This document shows positions 17,452 through 26,875 of a stretch of DNA of 64,000 nt, piece after piece. The position numbers and the translations under genes are program-made. Every line of letters begins with the position of its first letter. Position 1 is the stretch's first letter. Origin of the DNA: Rhodoferax sp. (GTDB lineage Bacteria; Pseudomonadota; Gammaproteobacteria; Burkholderiales; Burkholderiaceae_C); contig JAUXWC010000135.1 in NCBI GenBank assembly GCA_030685025.1, forward strand, positions 1 to 64,000, written 5' to 3'. The notes under the pieces are model-generated. The model was given only the letters and a program-made list of their open reading frames with translations. It was not told the origin of the DNA and searched no databases.

Positions 17452-17766
17452 CTATTGACTCCGCGAGATTTGGACCTTGAGCCGAATTGAGTTAATCTCC
17501 CAGCCCTTGACTCGCAGGTGTGATTCCAGCGCCGGCAGGAGTTGCCTGATTTTTGCGGCGACCGCGTTGTTATCGAGGATCAGGCACCAATTCCCTCCGT
17601 CGATCGGCCCAGCCTGGACACAGGGTCGCAGCGACGATGGGATGAGTGACTCAATGGCCCTAAGCCGCGCTGACGAGTCTTGCGACAATTCCATCAGCTT
17701 GGCCAGTGCCGGCGTAGCCTGAGTGGCTTGAAGGAGCGGGACCGGAAGTTGTCGGCGGGTGTTCAT
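17452..17766 (-). CDS. DUF721/DciA-like protein
   Basis: A 104-residue protein from MNTRRQLPVPLLQATQ. The body (LAKLMELSQDSSARLRAIES, then a glycine/tryptophan-containing beta region ending in VKVQISR-like sequence) fits the DUF721 family. The best known members, DciA, help load the replicative helicase in bacteria lacking DnaC. The call rests on family feel and on position beside the M23 peptidase and secA, where Betaproteobacteria carry this gene. Longer in-frame starts to the right would run into the divergent peptidase gene. The two starts are 27 bases apart, so promoters must overlap coding sequence. Confidence 0.65.
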   Translation of the reverse strand: MNTRRQLPVPLLQATQATPALAKLMELSQDSSARLRAIESLIPSSLRPCVQAGPIDGGNWCLILDNNAVAAKIRQLLPALESHLRVKGWEINSIRLKVQISRSQ

Positions 17767-17793
17767 GGTCCGTGTTGCTGAGGGGAAGTCTGA

Positions 17794-18798
17794 ATGCATT
17801 TGATTATCACGGATGCCTGGCTGGCCAGGACTCGGGCGATTCACCTGAGCGGACCGAGACTCCTGCTGTCTGCGATCGCCGTTTCGTTTGTTTTGATGTT
17901 GATCGCCGCTGGCCTGTATCACTGGGTGTTCCTCAAGGGGGCTCGCGAAGGCTGGCCGATCATCGGGTCGTTGGTCAGGCTGGTCGTGAAGGATGAATTT
18001 GATCAGCGCGATCGATTCATGCGCGAAAACCTGGATGTCATGGCGCGCAAGCTCGGTGACATGCAGGCGAAGCTGATGCAGCTCGAAGCGTTGGGGGAAC
18101 GCGTGTCTGGGTTGGCGGGGGTTAGTCCAGGCGCGATCAAACGCTCGCCTGGCCAGGGCGGCGCGCTGGTTTCAGGGCGACCGCTTTCCTTGGAAGAACT
18201 CGAGGTTACGTTGCGCGATCTGGAAGGATTGACGGATCAACGAACCGACTTGTTGACGGTCATCGAATCGCGTCTATTTGATCTCAAAGTGCGAAGCATG
18301 ATGGTGCCGACACAACAGCCAATTATCGCTGGGAGCCTCGGTTCCGGGTTCGGCTGGCGTATCGATCCGATTACTGGTGGCGCTGCGTTGCACACCGGTC
18401 TGGACTATCAGGCGGATACTGGAACTGCCATTCTGGCCGCGGCGGGAGGTGTGGTGGTAACCCAGGAATTCCATTCGGCATATGGGAATATGGTCGAAGT
18501 GGATCATGGCAACGATATGGTGACCCGCTATGCCCATGCTTCCAAGGTACTGGTCAAGAAAGGGGATTTGATTAGGCGGGGGCAGAAGATTGCCGAAGTC
18601 GGGACGACCGGGCGATCCACGGGCCCTCACCTTCATTTTGAAGTGCTGGTGCAGGGCGTTCCGCAGAATCCGCAGAAATTCCTGGCCGCCGGGCAGGCAG
18701 ACGGGATGCGCGCATTTGCCAAGGCTGGCGAGGCTTCGTCCAACGTGGGGGCGAATTCGACGGGCCAAGTTGGTCAGCGTTTGCCAAGTCAAAGGTAA
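17794..18798 (+). CDS. M23 (LytM) family metallopeptidase, membrane-anchored
   Basis: Murein endopeptidase-type protein of 334 residues. One N-terminal membrane helix (about 23-48) is followed by a coiled-coil-prone region (VMARKLGDMQAKLMQLEAL) and a C-terminal LytM domain at about 180-300. The zinc-site motifs look complete: HTGLD, YAHAS and HLHFE, so it is probably an active endopeptidase and not a degenerate activator such as EnvC. It precedes secA, a common betaproteobacterial order. Confidence 0.92.
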   Translation: MHLIITDAWLARTRAIHLSGPRLLLSAIAVSFVLMLIAAGLYHWVFLKGAREGWPIIGSLVRLVVKDEFDQRDRFMRENLDVMARKLGDMQAKLMQLEALGERVSGLAGVSPGAIKRSPGQGGALVSGRPLSLEELEVTLRDLEGLTDQRTDLLTVIESRLFDLKVRSMMVPTQQPIIAGSLGSGFGWRIDPITGGAALHTGLDYQADTGTAILAAAGGVVVTQEFHSAYGNMVEVDHGNDMVTRYAHASKVLVKKGDLIRRGQKIAEVGTTGRSTGPHLHFEVLVQGVPQNPQKFLAAGQADGMRAFAKAGEASSNVGANSTGQVGQRLPSQR

Positions 18799-18941
18799 AA
18801 TCACGGGTTTGGTTGAACTGGCGCAACGCTTTGGCGTTGAGGCGATTGCATTTCGCGGCTGGCGACCCCATCTTTCTTTGACTAACAAAGGGATTGCGCT
18901 GTTCTGTTGACCCAGGGGGTTGGCGGGGCGGTTGTGCATTC

Positions 18942-21707
18942 ATGGCCACCAATATTCTTACCAAGATCTTCGGCAGTCGCAATGACCGCCTACTCAAGCA
19001 GTACCGGCAAAGCGTGGTTCGCATCAGCGCGTTGGAAGCCGAGTTTGAAAAGCTGACGGATGAGGCATTGCGTCAGAAGACGCAGGACTTCAGGGACCGG
19101 GTGTCCAAGGGGGAGCCGCTGGACAACCTGCTGCCAGAGGCCTTTGCCGTCGTGCGTGAGGGCTCCAAGCGCGTCATGAAGATGCGCCATTTCGATGTTC
19201 AATTGCTCGGCGGTATGTCGCTTCACTGCGGTAAGATCTCTGAAATGGGTACCGGCGAGGGCAAGACGCTGACTGCGACGCTGCCGGTGTACCTCAATGC
19301 GCTGACCGGCAAGGGTGTGCACGTCGTCACCGTCAACGACTACCTGGCCAACCGGGACGCGACCTGGATGGGCAAACTGTATAACTTCCTTGGATTGTCT
19401 GTGGGCATCAACCTGCCGCAAATGCCGCGGGAAGAGAAGCAGGCGGCCTACCGTGCTGACATCACCTACGGTACCAACAACGAGTTCGGGTTTGACTATT
19501 TACGCGACAACATGGTGTACGAGGTTGCGGACCGTGTCCAGCGTGGCCTGAACTACGCCATTGTTGATGAAGTGGACTCGATCCTGATCGATGAAGCCCG
19601 AACGCCGCTGATCATCAGTGGGCAGGCGGAGGACCATACGGAGCTCTATATCGCCATCAACAAGGTGGTTCCGTCGTTGCAGCGGCAGGAAGGTGAAGCT
19701 GACCCACGCACCGGTGAAGGGGTCACCAAGCCGGGCGATTTCACGGTCGATGAGAAGAGCCACCAAGTCTTCCTGACTGAGCAGGGGCATGAGAATGCCG
19801 AACGCATTCTGTTTGGTTTAGGACTGATTCCAGAGGGTGCAACGCTTTACGACCCCGCCAACATCACTTTGGTGCACCACCTGTACGCGGCATTGCGTGC
19901 CAACCATCTGTACCACCGTGATCAGCACTATGTGGTGCAGGAAGGCGAGATCGTCATCGTCGACGAGTTCACCGGTCGACTGATGTCGGGTCGTCGCTGG
20001 AGCGATGGCCTGCATCAAGCTGTTGAAGCCAAGGAGGGCGTGGCGATTCAGGCTGAAAACCAGACCATGGCCTCGATCACCTTCCAGAACTACTTCCGCT
20101 TGTACGGCAAGCTCGCCGGCATGACGGGAACAGCCGACACCGAGGCTTACGAGTTTCAGGAAATCTATGGTCTTGAAACGGTGGTCATGCCACCGAATCG
20201 TCCGAGCCGTCGAGAGGACCAGCTTGACCGCGTCTACAAGACGACGCGCGAAAAATACCAGGCGGCGATTCAGGATATCCGCGAATGCCATGAGCGCGGT
20301 CAACCGGTATTGGTCGGAACGACCTCTATCGAGAACTCGGAAATCATTGCCCGACTGCTGGAGGCCGAGAAGCTGCCCCACCAAGTCCTGAATGCCAAGC
20401 AACATGCGCGGGAAGCCGACATCGTTGCCCAGGCGGGTAGCGCCGGCATGATCACGATTGCGACCAACATGGCGGGCCGTGGCACCGACATTGTCCTGGG
20501 TGGCAATGTAAGCAAGCTGATTGAAGCCGTTGAGGCGGACGAGTCGCTGGACCTGACTGCCAAGGAGTCAAAGATCGAGGCCATTCGTGCCCAGTGGCTG
20601 ATCGATCACGAAGAGGTCAAGGCACTTGGCGGCTTGCGCATCATTGCGACCGAGCGGCATGAGTCCAGGCGCATCGATAACCAACTGCGCGGTCGTTCCG
20701 GACGCCAGGGCGATCCAGGCTCGTCGCGGTTCTATCTGAGTCTGGATGACTCCTTGATGCGGATCTTTGCCGGAGACCGTGTCAAGGCCATCATGGATCG
20801 GCTCAAGATGCCCGATGGCGAAGCAATCGAGGCGGGCATCGTGACTCGCAGTATTGAGAGCGCGCAGCGCAAAGTGGAAGCGCGCAACTTCGACATGCGC
20901 AAGCAGCTCCTGGAGTACGACGATGTCTCCAACGATCAGCGCAAAGTGATCTACCAACAGCGTAACGAGATCTTGGATGCATCGGACCTGTCTGCACAAA
21001 TCACCTCCTTGCGTGAAGGTTGCTTTGCCGACTTGGTTAGGCAATATGTCCCCGCTGAGTCCGTCGAAGAGCAGTGGGACATCGTGACGCTCGAAAAGGT
21101 GTTGAACGATGAATGGCAGGTGCCGGTCCCGCTGCAGCAAGAGGTCAGTGCGGCCAGTGCCATCACCGGCGAGGACCTGGTCGAGAAGGTGCGCGATCAG
21201 GCCAATGCCGCCTTTGCCGCCAAGGTCGAGCAGGTAGGTGCCGAGAGCTTCACCCAATTTGAGCGGATGGTCCTGTTGCAAAGCATCGACACGCATTGGC
21301 GTGAGCACTTGAGCTCGCTTGACTATTTGCGCCAGGGTATCCATTTGCGCGGCTATGCCCAGAAGCAGCCCAAGCAGGAATACAAACGTGAGGCGTTTGA
21401 GTTGTTTGGTCAATTGCTGGATTCCGTGAAGAACGAGGTCACCAAGACCCTGATGACGGTCAGGATTCAGTCGGCTGAACAACTTGAGCAGGCTGCAGTG
21501 GACATGGAGGAACGTGCCGAGGCTATTGCCAATGTCACCTACACCGCACCGACCGAGAGCGGAGAGGTGGAGGTTACGACGGATGAGGCAAGTCGTCGTT
21601 TGGCCAAGTCTGGCGCGGCAGTCGCGGTGGCGCGTGTGGGGCGCAACGATCCCTGTCCATGCGGCAGCGGGAAGAAATACAAGCAGTGCCACGGCAAGCT
21701 GGCTTGA
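18942..21707 (+). CDS. secA: Protein translocase ATPase SecA
   Basis: Motor of the general secretory pathway; binds SecYEG and threads unfolded preproteins across the inner membrane. From [16 protein letters not shown] the protein has 921 residues; in-frame sequence before this ATG lacks conservation. Walker A is MGTGEGKT at about residue 103, the DEAD-like motif is [15 protein letters not shown] near 209, and the preprotein cross-linking and helical scaffold regions follow. The C-terminal zinc motif [13 protein letters not shown] is intact and is the SecB and ribosome contact. The 143-base upstream gap has no convincing promoter. Confidence 0.98.
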   Translation: MATNILTKIFGSRNDRLLKQYRQSVVRISALEAEFEKLTDEALRQKTQDFRDRVSKGEPLDNLLPEAFAVVREGSKRVMKMRHFDVQLLGGMSLHCGKISEMGTGEGKTLTATLPVYLNALTGKGVHVVTVNDYLANRDATWMGKLYNFLGLSVGINLPQMPREEKQAAYRADITYGTNNEFGFDYLRDNMVYEVADRVQRGLNYAIVDEVDSILIDEARTPLIISGQAEDHTELYIAINKVVPSLQRQEGEADPRTGEGVTKPGDFTVDEKSHQVFLTEQGHENAERILFGLGLIPEGATLYDPANITLVHHLYAALRANHLYHRDQHYVVQEGEIVIVDEFTGRLMSGRRWSDGLHQAVEAKEGVAIQAENQTMASITFQNYFRLYGKLAGMTGTADTEAYEFQEIYGLETVVMPPNRPSRREDQLDRVYKTTREKYQAAIQDIRECHERGQPVLVGTTSIENSEIIARLLEAEKLPHQVLNAKQHAREADIVAQAGSAGMITIATNMAGRGTDIVLGGNVSKLIEAVEADESLDLTAKESKIEAIRAQWLIDHEEVKALGGLRIIATERHESRRIDNQLRGRSGRQGDPGSSRFYLSLDDSLMRIFAGDRVKAIMDRLKMPDGEAIEAGIVTRSIESAQRKVEARNFDMRKQLLEYDDVSNDQRKVIYQQRNEILDASDLSAQITSLREGCFADLVRQYVPAESVEEQWDIVTLEKVLNDEWQVPVPLQQEVSAASAITGEDLVEKVRDQANAAFAAKVEQVGAESFTQFERMVLLQSIDTHWREHLSSLDYLRQGIHLRGYAQKQPKQEYKREAFELFGQLLDSVKNEVTKTLMTVRIQSAEQLEQAAVDMEERAEAIANVTYTAPTESGEVEVTTDEASRRLAKSGAAVAVARVGRNDPCPCGSGKKYKQCHGKLA

Positions 21708-21758
21708 GTAGTGTTCAGGTGGCGGTGCCAGCCCCACCAGCCTGATTGAAAGTGCGAC

Positions 21759-22988
21759 ATGGCAGTGAACCTCATATCTCCCAATCCAGCCCGGGTCTTT
21801 CCGATCAAGGGCGTGCGCCTCGGCGTGGCTGAGGCCGGCATCCGAAAGGCTAACCGCAAGGACTTGACGGTTATCCTTCTGGAGGAGGGTGCCTGCGTCG
21901 CTGGCGTATTCACTCAAAATCGATTCTGTGCTGCGCCGGTACAGGTCTGTCGGGAGCACTTGGCGGCTGGGAGCTCGATTCGGGCGATGCTGATCAACAC
22001 CGGCAACGCCAATGCGGGAACCGGGGTTGAGGGGCTGCAGAGGGCGCGCCAAGCGTGCACGACATTGGCCAACGCATTGGGCATCGCGTCGAATCAGGTG
22101 TTGCCATTTTCGACGGGGGTGATCATGGAGCCGTTGCCGATTGACCGCATCCAGGCGGGGCTCCCCGCGGCGCTAGCCGATCTGCATGCCGACAATTGGC
22201 TGCGCGCCGCCGAAGCCATCATGACCACCGATACAGTGCCCAAGGCGTTTGGCGTGCAGGTGACGATTGGCGGCGCAGTGGTCAGCGTCACCGGCATCAG
22301 CAAGGGTGCGGGCATGATCCGTCCCAATATGGCGACCATGCTTGGGTTTGTGGCGACCGATGCATGCATTAGTCAGCATTTGATGCCAGCCCTGGCGCGG
22401 GAACTGGCCGAGGGATCCTTCAACCGCGTGACGGTGGACGGTGACACCTCCACCAACGACTCGCTGGTGGTGGTCGCCACCAACCGCGCGGCCCATGCTC
22501 CGATTCAATCGCTGGACAGCGTTGACGGGCGGATGATCAAGGCCGCGATGCTTGAAGTTTCGAGGTTGCTGGCTCAAGCGATTGTTCGTGATGGCGAGGG
22601 TGCTACAAAATTCATAACAATCAAGGTTGAAGCCGGGCGCACGACCGAGGAGTGTCGACGCGTGGCCTACGCGATTGCCCATTCACCCTTGGTCAAGACT
22701 GCGTTCTTCGCCAGTGACCCGAATCTGGGGCGAATTCTGGCCGCGGTTGGCTATGCCGGCATTGACGACCTCGATCAAACGGCCATTGACCTGTACCTGG
22801 ACGATATTTTGGTGGCGGTCCATGGCGGACGCAACCCAAGCTACCGTGAGGAGGATGGGCAGCGTGTCATGAAACAAAGCGAGATCACGGTTCGGGTCGT
22901 GCTGGGTCGCGGCAGTTCGCAGGACATGGTTTGGACTTGCGATCTCAGTCATGACTACGTGACGATCAACGCCGATTACCGTTCTTGA
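21759..22988 (+). CDS. argJ: Bifunctional glutamate N-acetyltransferase / ornithine acetyltransferase
   Basis: Transfers acetyl from N-acetylornithine to glutamate in the cyclic arginine pathway; some members also use acetyl-CoA. The 409-residue precursor self-cleaves into alpha and beta chains at the conserved Ala-Thr in NMATMLGFV; the threonine becomes the nucleophile. Other signatures are [26 protein letters not shown] and the C-terminal [15 protein letters not shown]. It lies 51 bases after secA and 10 bases before a DUF815 ATPase gene. Confidence 0.97.
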   Translation: MAVNLISPNPARVFPIKGVRLGVAEAGIRKANRKDLTVILLEEGACVAGVFTQNRFCAAPVQVCREHLAAGSSIRAMLINTGNANAGTGVEGLQRARQACTTLANALGIASNQVLPFSTGVIMEPLPIDRIQAGLPAALADLHADNWLRAAEAIMTTDTVPKAFGVQVTIGGAVVSVTGISKGAGMIRPNMATMLGFVATDACISQHLMPALARELAEGSFNRVTVDGDTSTNDSLVVVATNRAAHAPIQSLDSVDGRMIKAAMLEVSRLLAQAIVRDGEGATKFITIKVEAGRTTEECRRVAYAIAHSPLVKTAFFASDPNLGRILAAVGYAGIDDLDQTAIDLYLDDILVAVHGGRNPSYREEDGQRVMKQSEITVRVVLGRGSSQDMVWTCDLSHDYVTINADYRS

Positions 22989-22998
22989 GGTCGAGATC

Positions 22999-23871
22999 AT
23001 GAGCGAGAGGTTCGACCACATGCTGTCGCGGGTTGAGCAACTGATGGACCGAATTGAGTCGGCACTACCAAGGAGTCTGACGCAGCCTGACTGGAACCTG
23101 TCTATGGCCTTTCGCTACCGAAAGCGTGGTGCTGGCTATGGCGCTGTGGAGCCGGTGCGGCGCGTCGGGGCAATGCGACTGCAGGATCTTCGGGAAATTG
23201 AACCTCAGAAGGAAAAAATCCGGCTCAACACCTTGCAGTTTGTGACCGGAAGGCCTGCCAACAATGTGCTCCTGACAGGGGCCCGAGGGACCGGAAAGTC
23301 ATCGCTCATCCGGGCGTGCCTGGATGAGTTTGCGGCGCAGGGTTTGCGGCTGATCGAGGTGGACAAGACGGATTTGATCGATCTGTCCGATATCGTTGAT
23401 TTGGTGTCGGAGCGCCCTGAGAAGTTTGTTGTCTTTTGTGATGACCTGAGTTTTGAGGATGGCGAGCCCGGTTACAAGGCGCTCAAGTCAATTCTCGACG
23501 GCTCCATCGCGGTCACGAGCCCGAACGTCCTGGTGTACGCGACCAGCAATCGCAGGCACTTGTTACCGGAATACATGCGGGAGAACCTGTCCTACACGCA
23601 CTCTGAGGATGGTGAGGTTCACCCAGGCGAGGTGGTGGAGGAGAAGGTGTCTCTGTCCGACCGGTTTGGTTTGTGGGTCAGTTTCTACCCTTTTAGTCAA
23701 GCCGAATACCTTTCCATCGTTGCGCAGTGGCTATCGTCATTTGGGGTTGACAAAGTGGCCATTGATGCCGCGCGGGCACAGGCGCTGGTTTGGGCCTTGG
23801 AGCGAGGTTCCCGCAGTGGTCGGATCGCCTACCAGTTTGCCCGTGACTATGCCGGAAAGCACGTGTTGTGA
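22999..23871 (+). CDS. DUF815 family AAA+ ATPase
   Basis: A 290-residue predicted cytosolic P-loop ATPase. Walker A is GARGTGKSSLIRA at about residue 94; Walker B is VVFCDDLSFEDGE, followed by YKALKSILDGSI and a sensor-like VLVYATSNRRHLLPEYM. These match DUF815, an uncharacterised AAA+ family common next to argJ and a MutT gene in Betaproteobacteria. There is no transmembrane segment. The gene shares a GTGA overlap with the following Nudix gene, suggesting coupled expression. Its substrate is unknown. Confidence 0.9.
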   Translation: MSERFDHMLSRVEQLMDRIESALPRSLTQPDWNLSMAFRYRKRGAGYGAVEPVRRVGAMRLQDLREIEPQKEKIRLNTLQFVTGRPANNVLLTGARGTGKSSLIRACLDEFAAQGLRLIEVDKTDLIDLSDIVDLVSERPEKFVVFCDDLSFEDGEPGYKALKSILDGSIAVTSPNVLVYATSNRRHLLPEYMRENLSYTHSEDGEVHPGEVVEEKVSLSDRFGLWVSFYPFSQAEYLSIVAQWLSSFGVDKVAIDAARAQALVWALERGSRSGRIAYQFARDYAGKHVL

Positions 23872-24371
23872 CCGAGTCGCCATTGGTGGTGGACCCAGAT
23901 CAAGCACGTGCCGAAGGGGACATGCGTCGGCGGCCAGTTGATGTCGCCGTGGGGGTATTGATCAAGCCAAACGGCTACTTCCTGTTGACATCTAGACCGC
24001 CGGGCAAGGCTTATTGTGGTTACTGGGAATTCCCGGGCGGCAAGCTTGAGGAGGGTGAGACAGTCCAGGAGGCGCTGCGGCGTGAGTTGCACGAAGAGCT
24101 GGGGATTCTGATTGAGGCGGCTGAGCCTTGGAGAGTTGCCTTGGTCGACTACCCGCATGCCTTGGTCAAGCTGAGTTTTTGCAAAGTCTTTAGTTGGACT
24201 GGGGATCTTCAAATGCGTGAGGGTCAGTCCTTTTCGTGGCAAGCGCTCCCGGTGCGGGTGAGGCCTGTCTTGCCGGGTACGGTGCCTGTGCTGCGGTGGC
24301 TCGCGGTGGAGCGAGGTTTTGACGGCGAGACGCATGATGAGGCGCCAACGGTGTCTGCACCTGCCCAGTGA
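23868..24371 (+). CDS. MutT-type Nudix hydrolase
   Basis: A 167-residue Nudix enzyme, probably cleaning oxidised nucleotides such as 8-oxo-dGTP from the pool. It starts at a GTG overlapping the DUF815 stop; the ATG at 23922 (MRRRPVDVAVGVL) is an alternative that removes a poorly conserved leader. The Nudix box is GGKLEEGETVQEALRRELHE, continuing ELGI, and the preceding YCGYWEFPGG is MutT-like. The last 20 residues are low complexity. It converges on yacG 34 bases downstream, with no obvious terminator between them. Confidence 0.9.
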   Translation: MTESPLVVDPDQARAEGDMRRRPVDVAVGVLIKPNGYFLLTSRPPGKAYCGYWEFPGGKLEEGETVQEALRRELHEELGILIEAAEPWRVALVDYPHALVKLSFCKVFSWTGDLQMREGQSFSWQALPVRVRPVLPGTVPVLRWLAVERGFDGETHDEAPTVSAPAQ

Positions 24372-24405
24372 CCGCCAATGTGCCCGGCGCCCTGAACCGT
24401 TTTGC

Positions 24406-24624
24406 CTAATCGATTGAGCAGGGACCAGTCAAATCGGTGCTCACGTCCGGCGCCAGTTGAACCCGGAAATCCTCGTTGGCCCAGTTCCCCAAGTCAATGT
24501 TTCTGCACCGTTCGCCGCAGAATGGTCGATGCGGGTTGCTTGTGCCATAGATGCTGTCACCACTGCAGGTGGGGCAGGTCACCGTTCTTGGTGGCTGCGT
24601 CTCTAGTGTCTCGGGTGGGTTCAT
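24406..24624 (-). CDS. yacG: Zinc-ribbon DNA gyrase inhibitor-type protein YacG
   Basis: A 72-residue protein. CPTC near residue 17 and FCGERCRNIDLGNWANE in the middle form the four-cysteine zinc site (CX2C-X15-CX3C) of YacG, which in E. coli binds GyrB and inhibits gyrase. The ATG at 24624 is chosen; a GTG two codons earlier is possible. It overlaps the end of zapD by four bases, and the coaE-zapD-yacG order is the standard one. Confidence 0.93.
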   Translation of the reverse strand: MNPPETLETQPPRTVTCPTCSGDSIYGTSNPHRPFCGERCRNIDLGNWANEDFRVQLAPDVSTDLTGPCSID

Positions 24625-25376
24625 GAGCACAGTGTCAATTCAAACGCGGCGTTGTCGTTGCTGGCATGCAAGCGACCATCGGCTTCATGTTTCATCAATC
24701 GGATCGAGACCATCAGTCGATTGCCGCTGATTTCGGGAACAAGTTGCAGGTCAGGATCCAATGCCAGCCGAAGTAGTTGAAAGGGTCGGCTTTGCGGCAG
24801 GTTTTGTTGAAGTTGCCCGGTGTTGGCCAGCACCCTTTGGGGCGAACCGGAGTCCCTTATGAGCTTCAGAAGGAGGTGGATCGAATCCGCCAACGGTATC
24901 AAGGTGGCCGTCCACCGTAGGAGGTCGGCCTGGCGTGCCGTGTGCGGCTGGTGTTGCCACGCGAAGTAGGCTGGCAGGTCAAATTCACAGGTGCCGCCTG
25001 GAATGCCGACGCGGCTGCGAATGCTCATGAGCCAGTCGTTTTCCGTGAGGGATTGACCGGCCTTGCCAGACAATCCATTCAATGCCGCAAAAAAGCTGTC
25101 CAATTGAGCGAGGACATTGGTGAGAACAGCTTGATCGATCGCCGGGTTGCCACGATAACTCGTCAAAGACTGACGTTGCCGGTCGAGATCTTTCAGCACG
25201 TCGGACTTCAGGTCGGCGCGGGAGCCGACATCCATCACTTCAAACATGGTTGTCAGCGCAAAGTGATGGTCGAGCGCAGTCGGGCGCGCCATTAGTTCCT
25301 TGAGACGAAGAAACAGGTGTTCCAGCCGCAAATAGGTTCGAATGCGTTCGTTAAAAGGGTACTCGTAGAGAATCAC
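24621..25376 (-). CDS. zapD: Cell division protein ZapD
   Basis: Cross-links FtsZ filaments at the division ring. The 251 residues begin MILYEYPFNERIRTYLRLEH, the hallmark start of the ZapD (formerly DUF1342/YacF) family. The N-terminal half is alpha-helical; the C-terminal beta domain contains LVPEISGNRLMVSIRLM. It sits between coaE (38 bases upstream) and yacG (overlapping) on the reverse strand. Confidence 0.95.
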   Translation of the reverse strand: MILYEYPFNERIRTYLRLEHLFLRLKELMARPTALDHHFALTTMFEVMDVGSRADLKSDVLKDLDRQRQSLTSYRGNPAIDQAVLTNVLAQLDSFFAALNGLSGKAGQSLTENDWLMSIRSRVGIPGGTCEFDLPAYFAWQHQPHTARQADLLRWTATLIPLADSIHLLLKLIRDSGSPQRVLANTGQLQQNLPQSRPFQLLRLALDPDLQLVPEISGNRLMVSIRLMKHEADGRLHASNDNAAFELTLCS

Positions 25377-25414
25377 GCTGGTTTCACTTCCGTTCGGTCA
25401 GAGTCTGACGGGGA

Positions 25415-26026
25415 TCATAGTCCGAAGCTGTCGGCGAGGTCAGCGACTTCGCGGCTAAGTTGCTCCAGCGAGAGCTGGCTATTGTCGATGACGCTGTCGG
25501 CGCAACGCAGTCGCCGCTCGCGTGTTGCCTGCACGGCAATGATGGACTCGATTGCCTGGCGATTCAACTGACTGCGGTTCGCAACCCGACTGATTTGCGT
25601 CTCTTCAGAGCAGTCAACGACCAATACCCGGTCGACCCGTTGACGCCAAATAGCGGATTCTGCCAAAAGGGGGATGTCATAGACGACGCAAGTACCTCCG
25701 GCCCGCTCAGCGCGGCTACCACGTTCCGAGACTAGTTGTGCCACCAGCGGGTGAATGATGTGCTCCAGCGCGCGGCGAGCCTGCGCGTCAGTGTAGGCAA
25801 TCGCGCGCATGGCGTTGCGGTCGAGCGCGCCGTCCTGTGTCAAGACCGATGTGCCGAAAACGCTCACGATGGGAGCGATAGCGGCACCCCCTGAGGCGGT
25901 CAGTTCGCGCGATAGCGCGTCGGCGTCGATCAGCGTGGCACCCCTGTCGACGAACAGTCTGGCCACAGTGCTCTTGCCACTGCCAATGCCGCCGGTAATG
26001 GCGAGCCGCATCGCGGGCGCGGACAT
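25415..26026 (-). CDS. coaE: Dephospho-CoA kinase
   Basis: Phosphorylates the 3'-hydroxyl of the ribose of dephospho-CoA, the last step of coenzyme A synthesis. It has 203 residues. The P-loop is ITGGIGSGKSTVARLF near the N-terminus, followed by LIDADALSRELTASGG and the lid region EHIIHPLV. VYDIPLLAES is the conserved substrate-binding segment. The gap to pilD upstream is three bases, so it belongs to the pilin-assembly transcript. Confidence 0.97.
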   Translation of the reverse strand: MSAPAMRLAITGGIGSGKSTVARLFVDRGATLIDADALSRELTASGGAAIAPIVSVFGTSVLTQDGALDRNAMRAIAYTDAQARRALEHIIHPLVAQLVSERGSRAERAGGTCVVYDIPLLAESAIWRQRVDRVLVVDCSEETQISRVANRSQLNRQAIESIIAVQATRERRLRCADSVIDNSQLSLEQLSREVADLADSFGL

Positions 26027-26029
26027 TCG

Positions 26030-26875
26030 CTACAACCCAATGACCCGCAATATGGAGTTGGGGCCGAATACCATCGCCGTGAGCCCGGCGCCTGCCAGAA
26101 ACGGACCAAATGGCACGTAACCGCCTTCACGCAGGCCATGTGAGAACTTCATCGCCAGCCCAACCATGGCACCAATGATCGACGCCATCAGGATGATCGG
26201 AATAAGGGCCTGCCAGCCGAACCAGGCGCCGAGGGCGGCGAAAAGTTTGAAATCCCCATAACCCATGCCCTCCTTGCCCGTAATCAGCTTGAACGCCCAA
26301 TAGACAATCCAGAGCGATAAATAGCCCGCCACCGCACCCCAAATCGCCGCAGGGAGCGGCACGGCGGTCCATTGCAGGGTTGCCATCACCAAGCCTGTCC
26401 ACAACAGCGGCAAGGTGATGTCGTCTGGCAAAAGCGTGGTATCCCAGTCGATCAGCGCGAGCGTCAGGATGGAGGCGGCAAACCCGCTCCAAATCAGTCC
26501 ACTGGTCGTCGCGCCCCAACGCCAAGCGCAGTAGGCAAACAAGGTGGCGGTGCTGATTTCCACCAAGGGATACCGCATGCTGATTGGCGCGGCGCAGGCG
26601 GAACACTTGCCGCGGAGAAACGCGTAACTCAGCACTGGTATGTTTTCCCGCCAGCCAATCGGGTGGTCACAATGGGGGCACCGTGAGCGCGGAACCATCA
26701 AGTTGAAGGGGGGTTGCGCAACCGTTTCACCTACCTTGGCATGCGCATACTCGTCCTGCCACTGCCGCTCCATCATCTTGGGCAAGCGGTGGACCACAAC
26801 GTTGAGGAAACTGCCGACGGTCAGCCCCAAGATGCCGAACAGCACGACGTCAAACCATTGCGCCAGCACCATCAA
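26030..26875 (-). CDS. pilD: Type IV prepilin leader peptidase/N-methyltransferase
   Basis: Integral membrane aspartyl protease that cleaves prepilin leaders and methylates the new N-terminal residue. It has 281 residues with about eight membrane segments. The cytosolic loop has the paired cysteines RCPHCDH and KCSACAAP, needed for methyltransferase function in related enzymes. The catalytic aspartates are in LIDWDTTLLPDD and GMGYGDFKLFAALG. It overlaps the pilC stop by four bases; coaE follows. The symbol pilD is by position in the pilB-pilC-pilD block. Confidence 0.96.
   Translation of the reverse strand: MMVLAQWFDVVLFGILGLTVGSFLNVVVHRLPKMMERQWQDEYAHAKVGETVAQPPFNLMVPRSRCPHCDHPIGWRENIPVLSYAFLRGKCSACAAPISMRYPLVEISTATLFAYCAWRWGATTSGLIWSGFAASILTLALIDWDTTLLPDDITLPLLWTGLVMATLQWTAVPLPAAIWGAVAGYLSLWIVYWAFKLITGKEGMGYGDFKLFAALGAWFGWQALIPIILMASIIGAMVGLAMKFSHGLREGGYVPFGPFLAGAGLTAMVFGPNSILRVIGL

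Noticed and set aside
20568..22052. Open frame of 494 codons on the reverse strand across secA and argJ
   Set aside because: It is antisense to two certain genes with strong conserved motifs; long antisense frames are expected at this GC content.
22601..22622. GCTACAAAATTCATAACAATC inside argJ, similar to the dispersed A/T-rich repeat
   Set aside because: It encodes the conserved ArgJ motif GEGATKF and can be explained by the protein alone.
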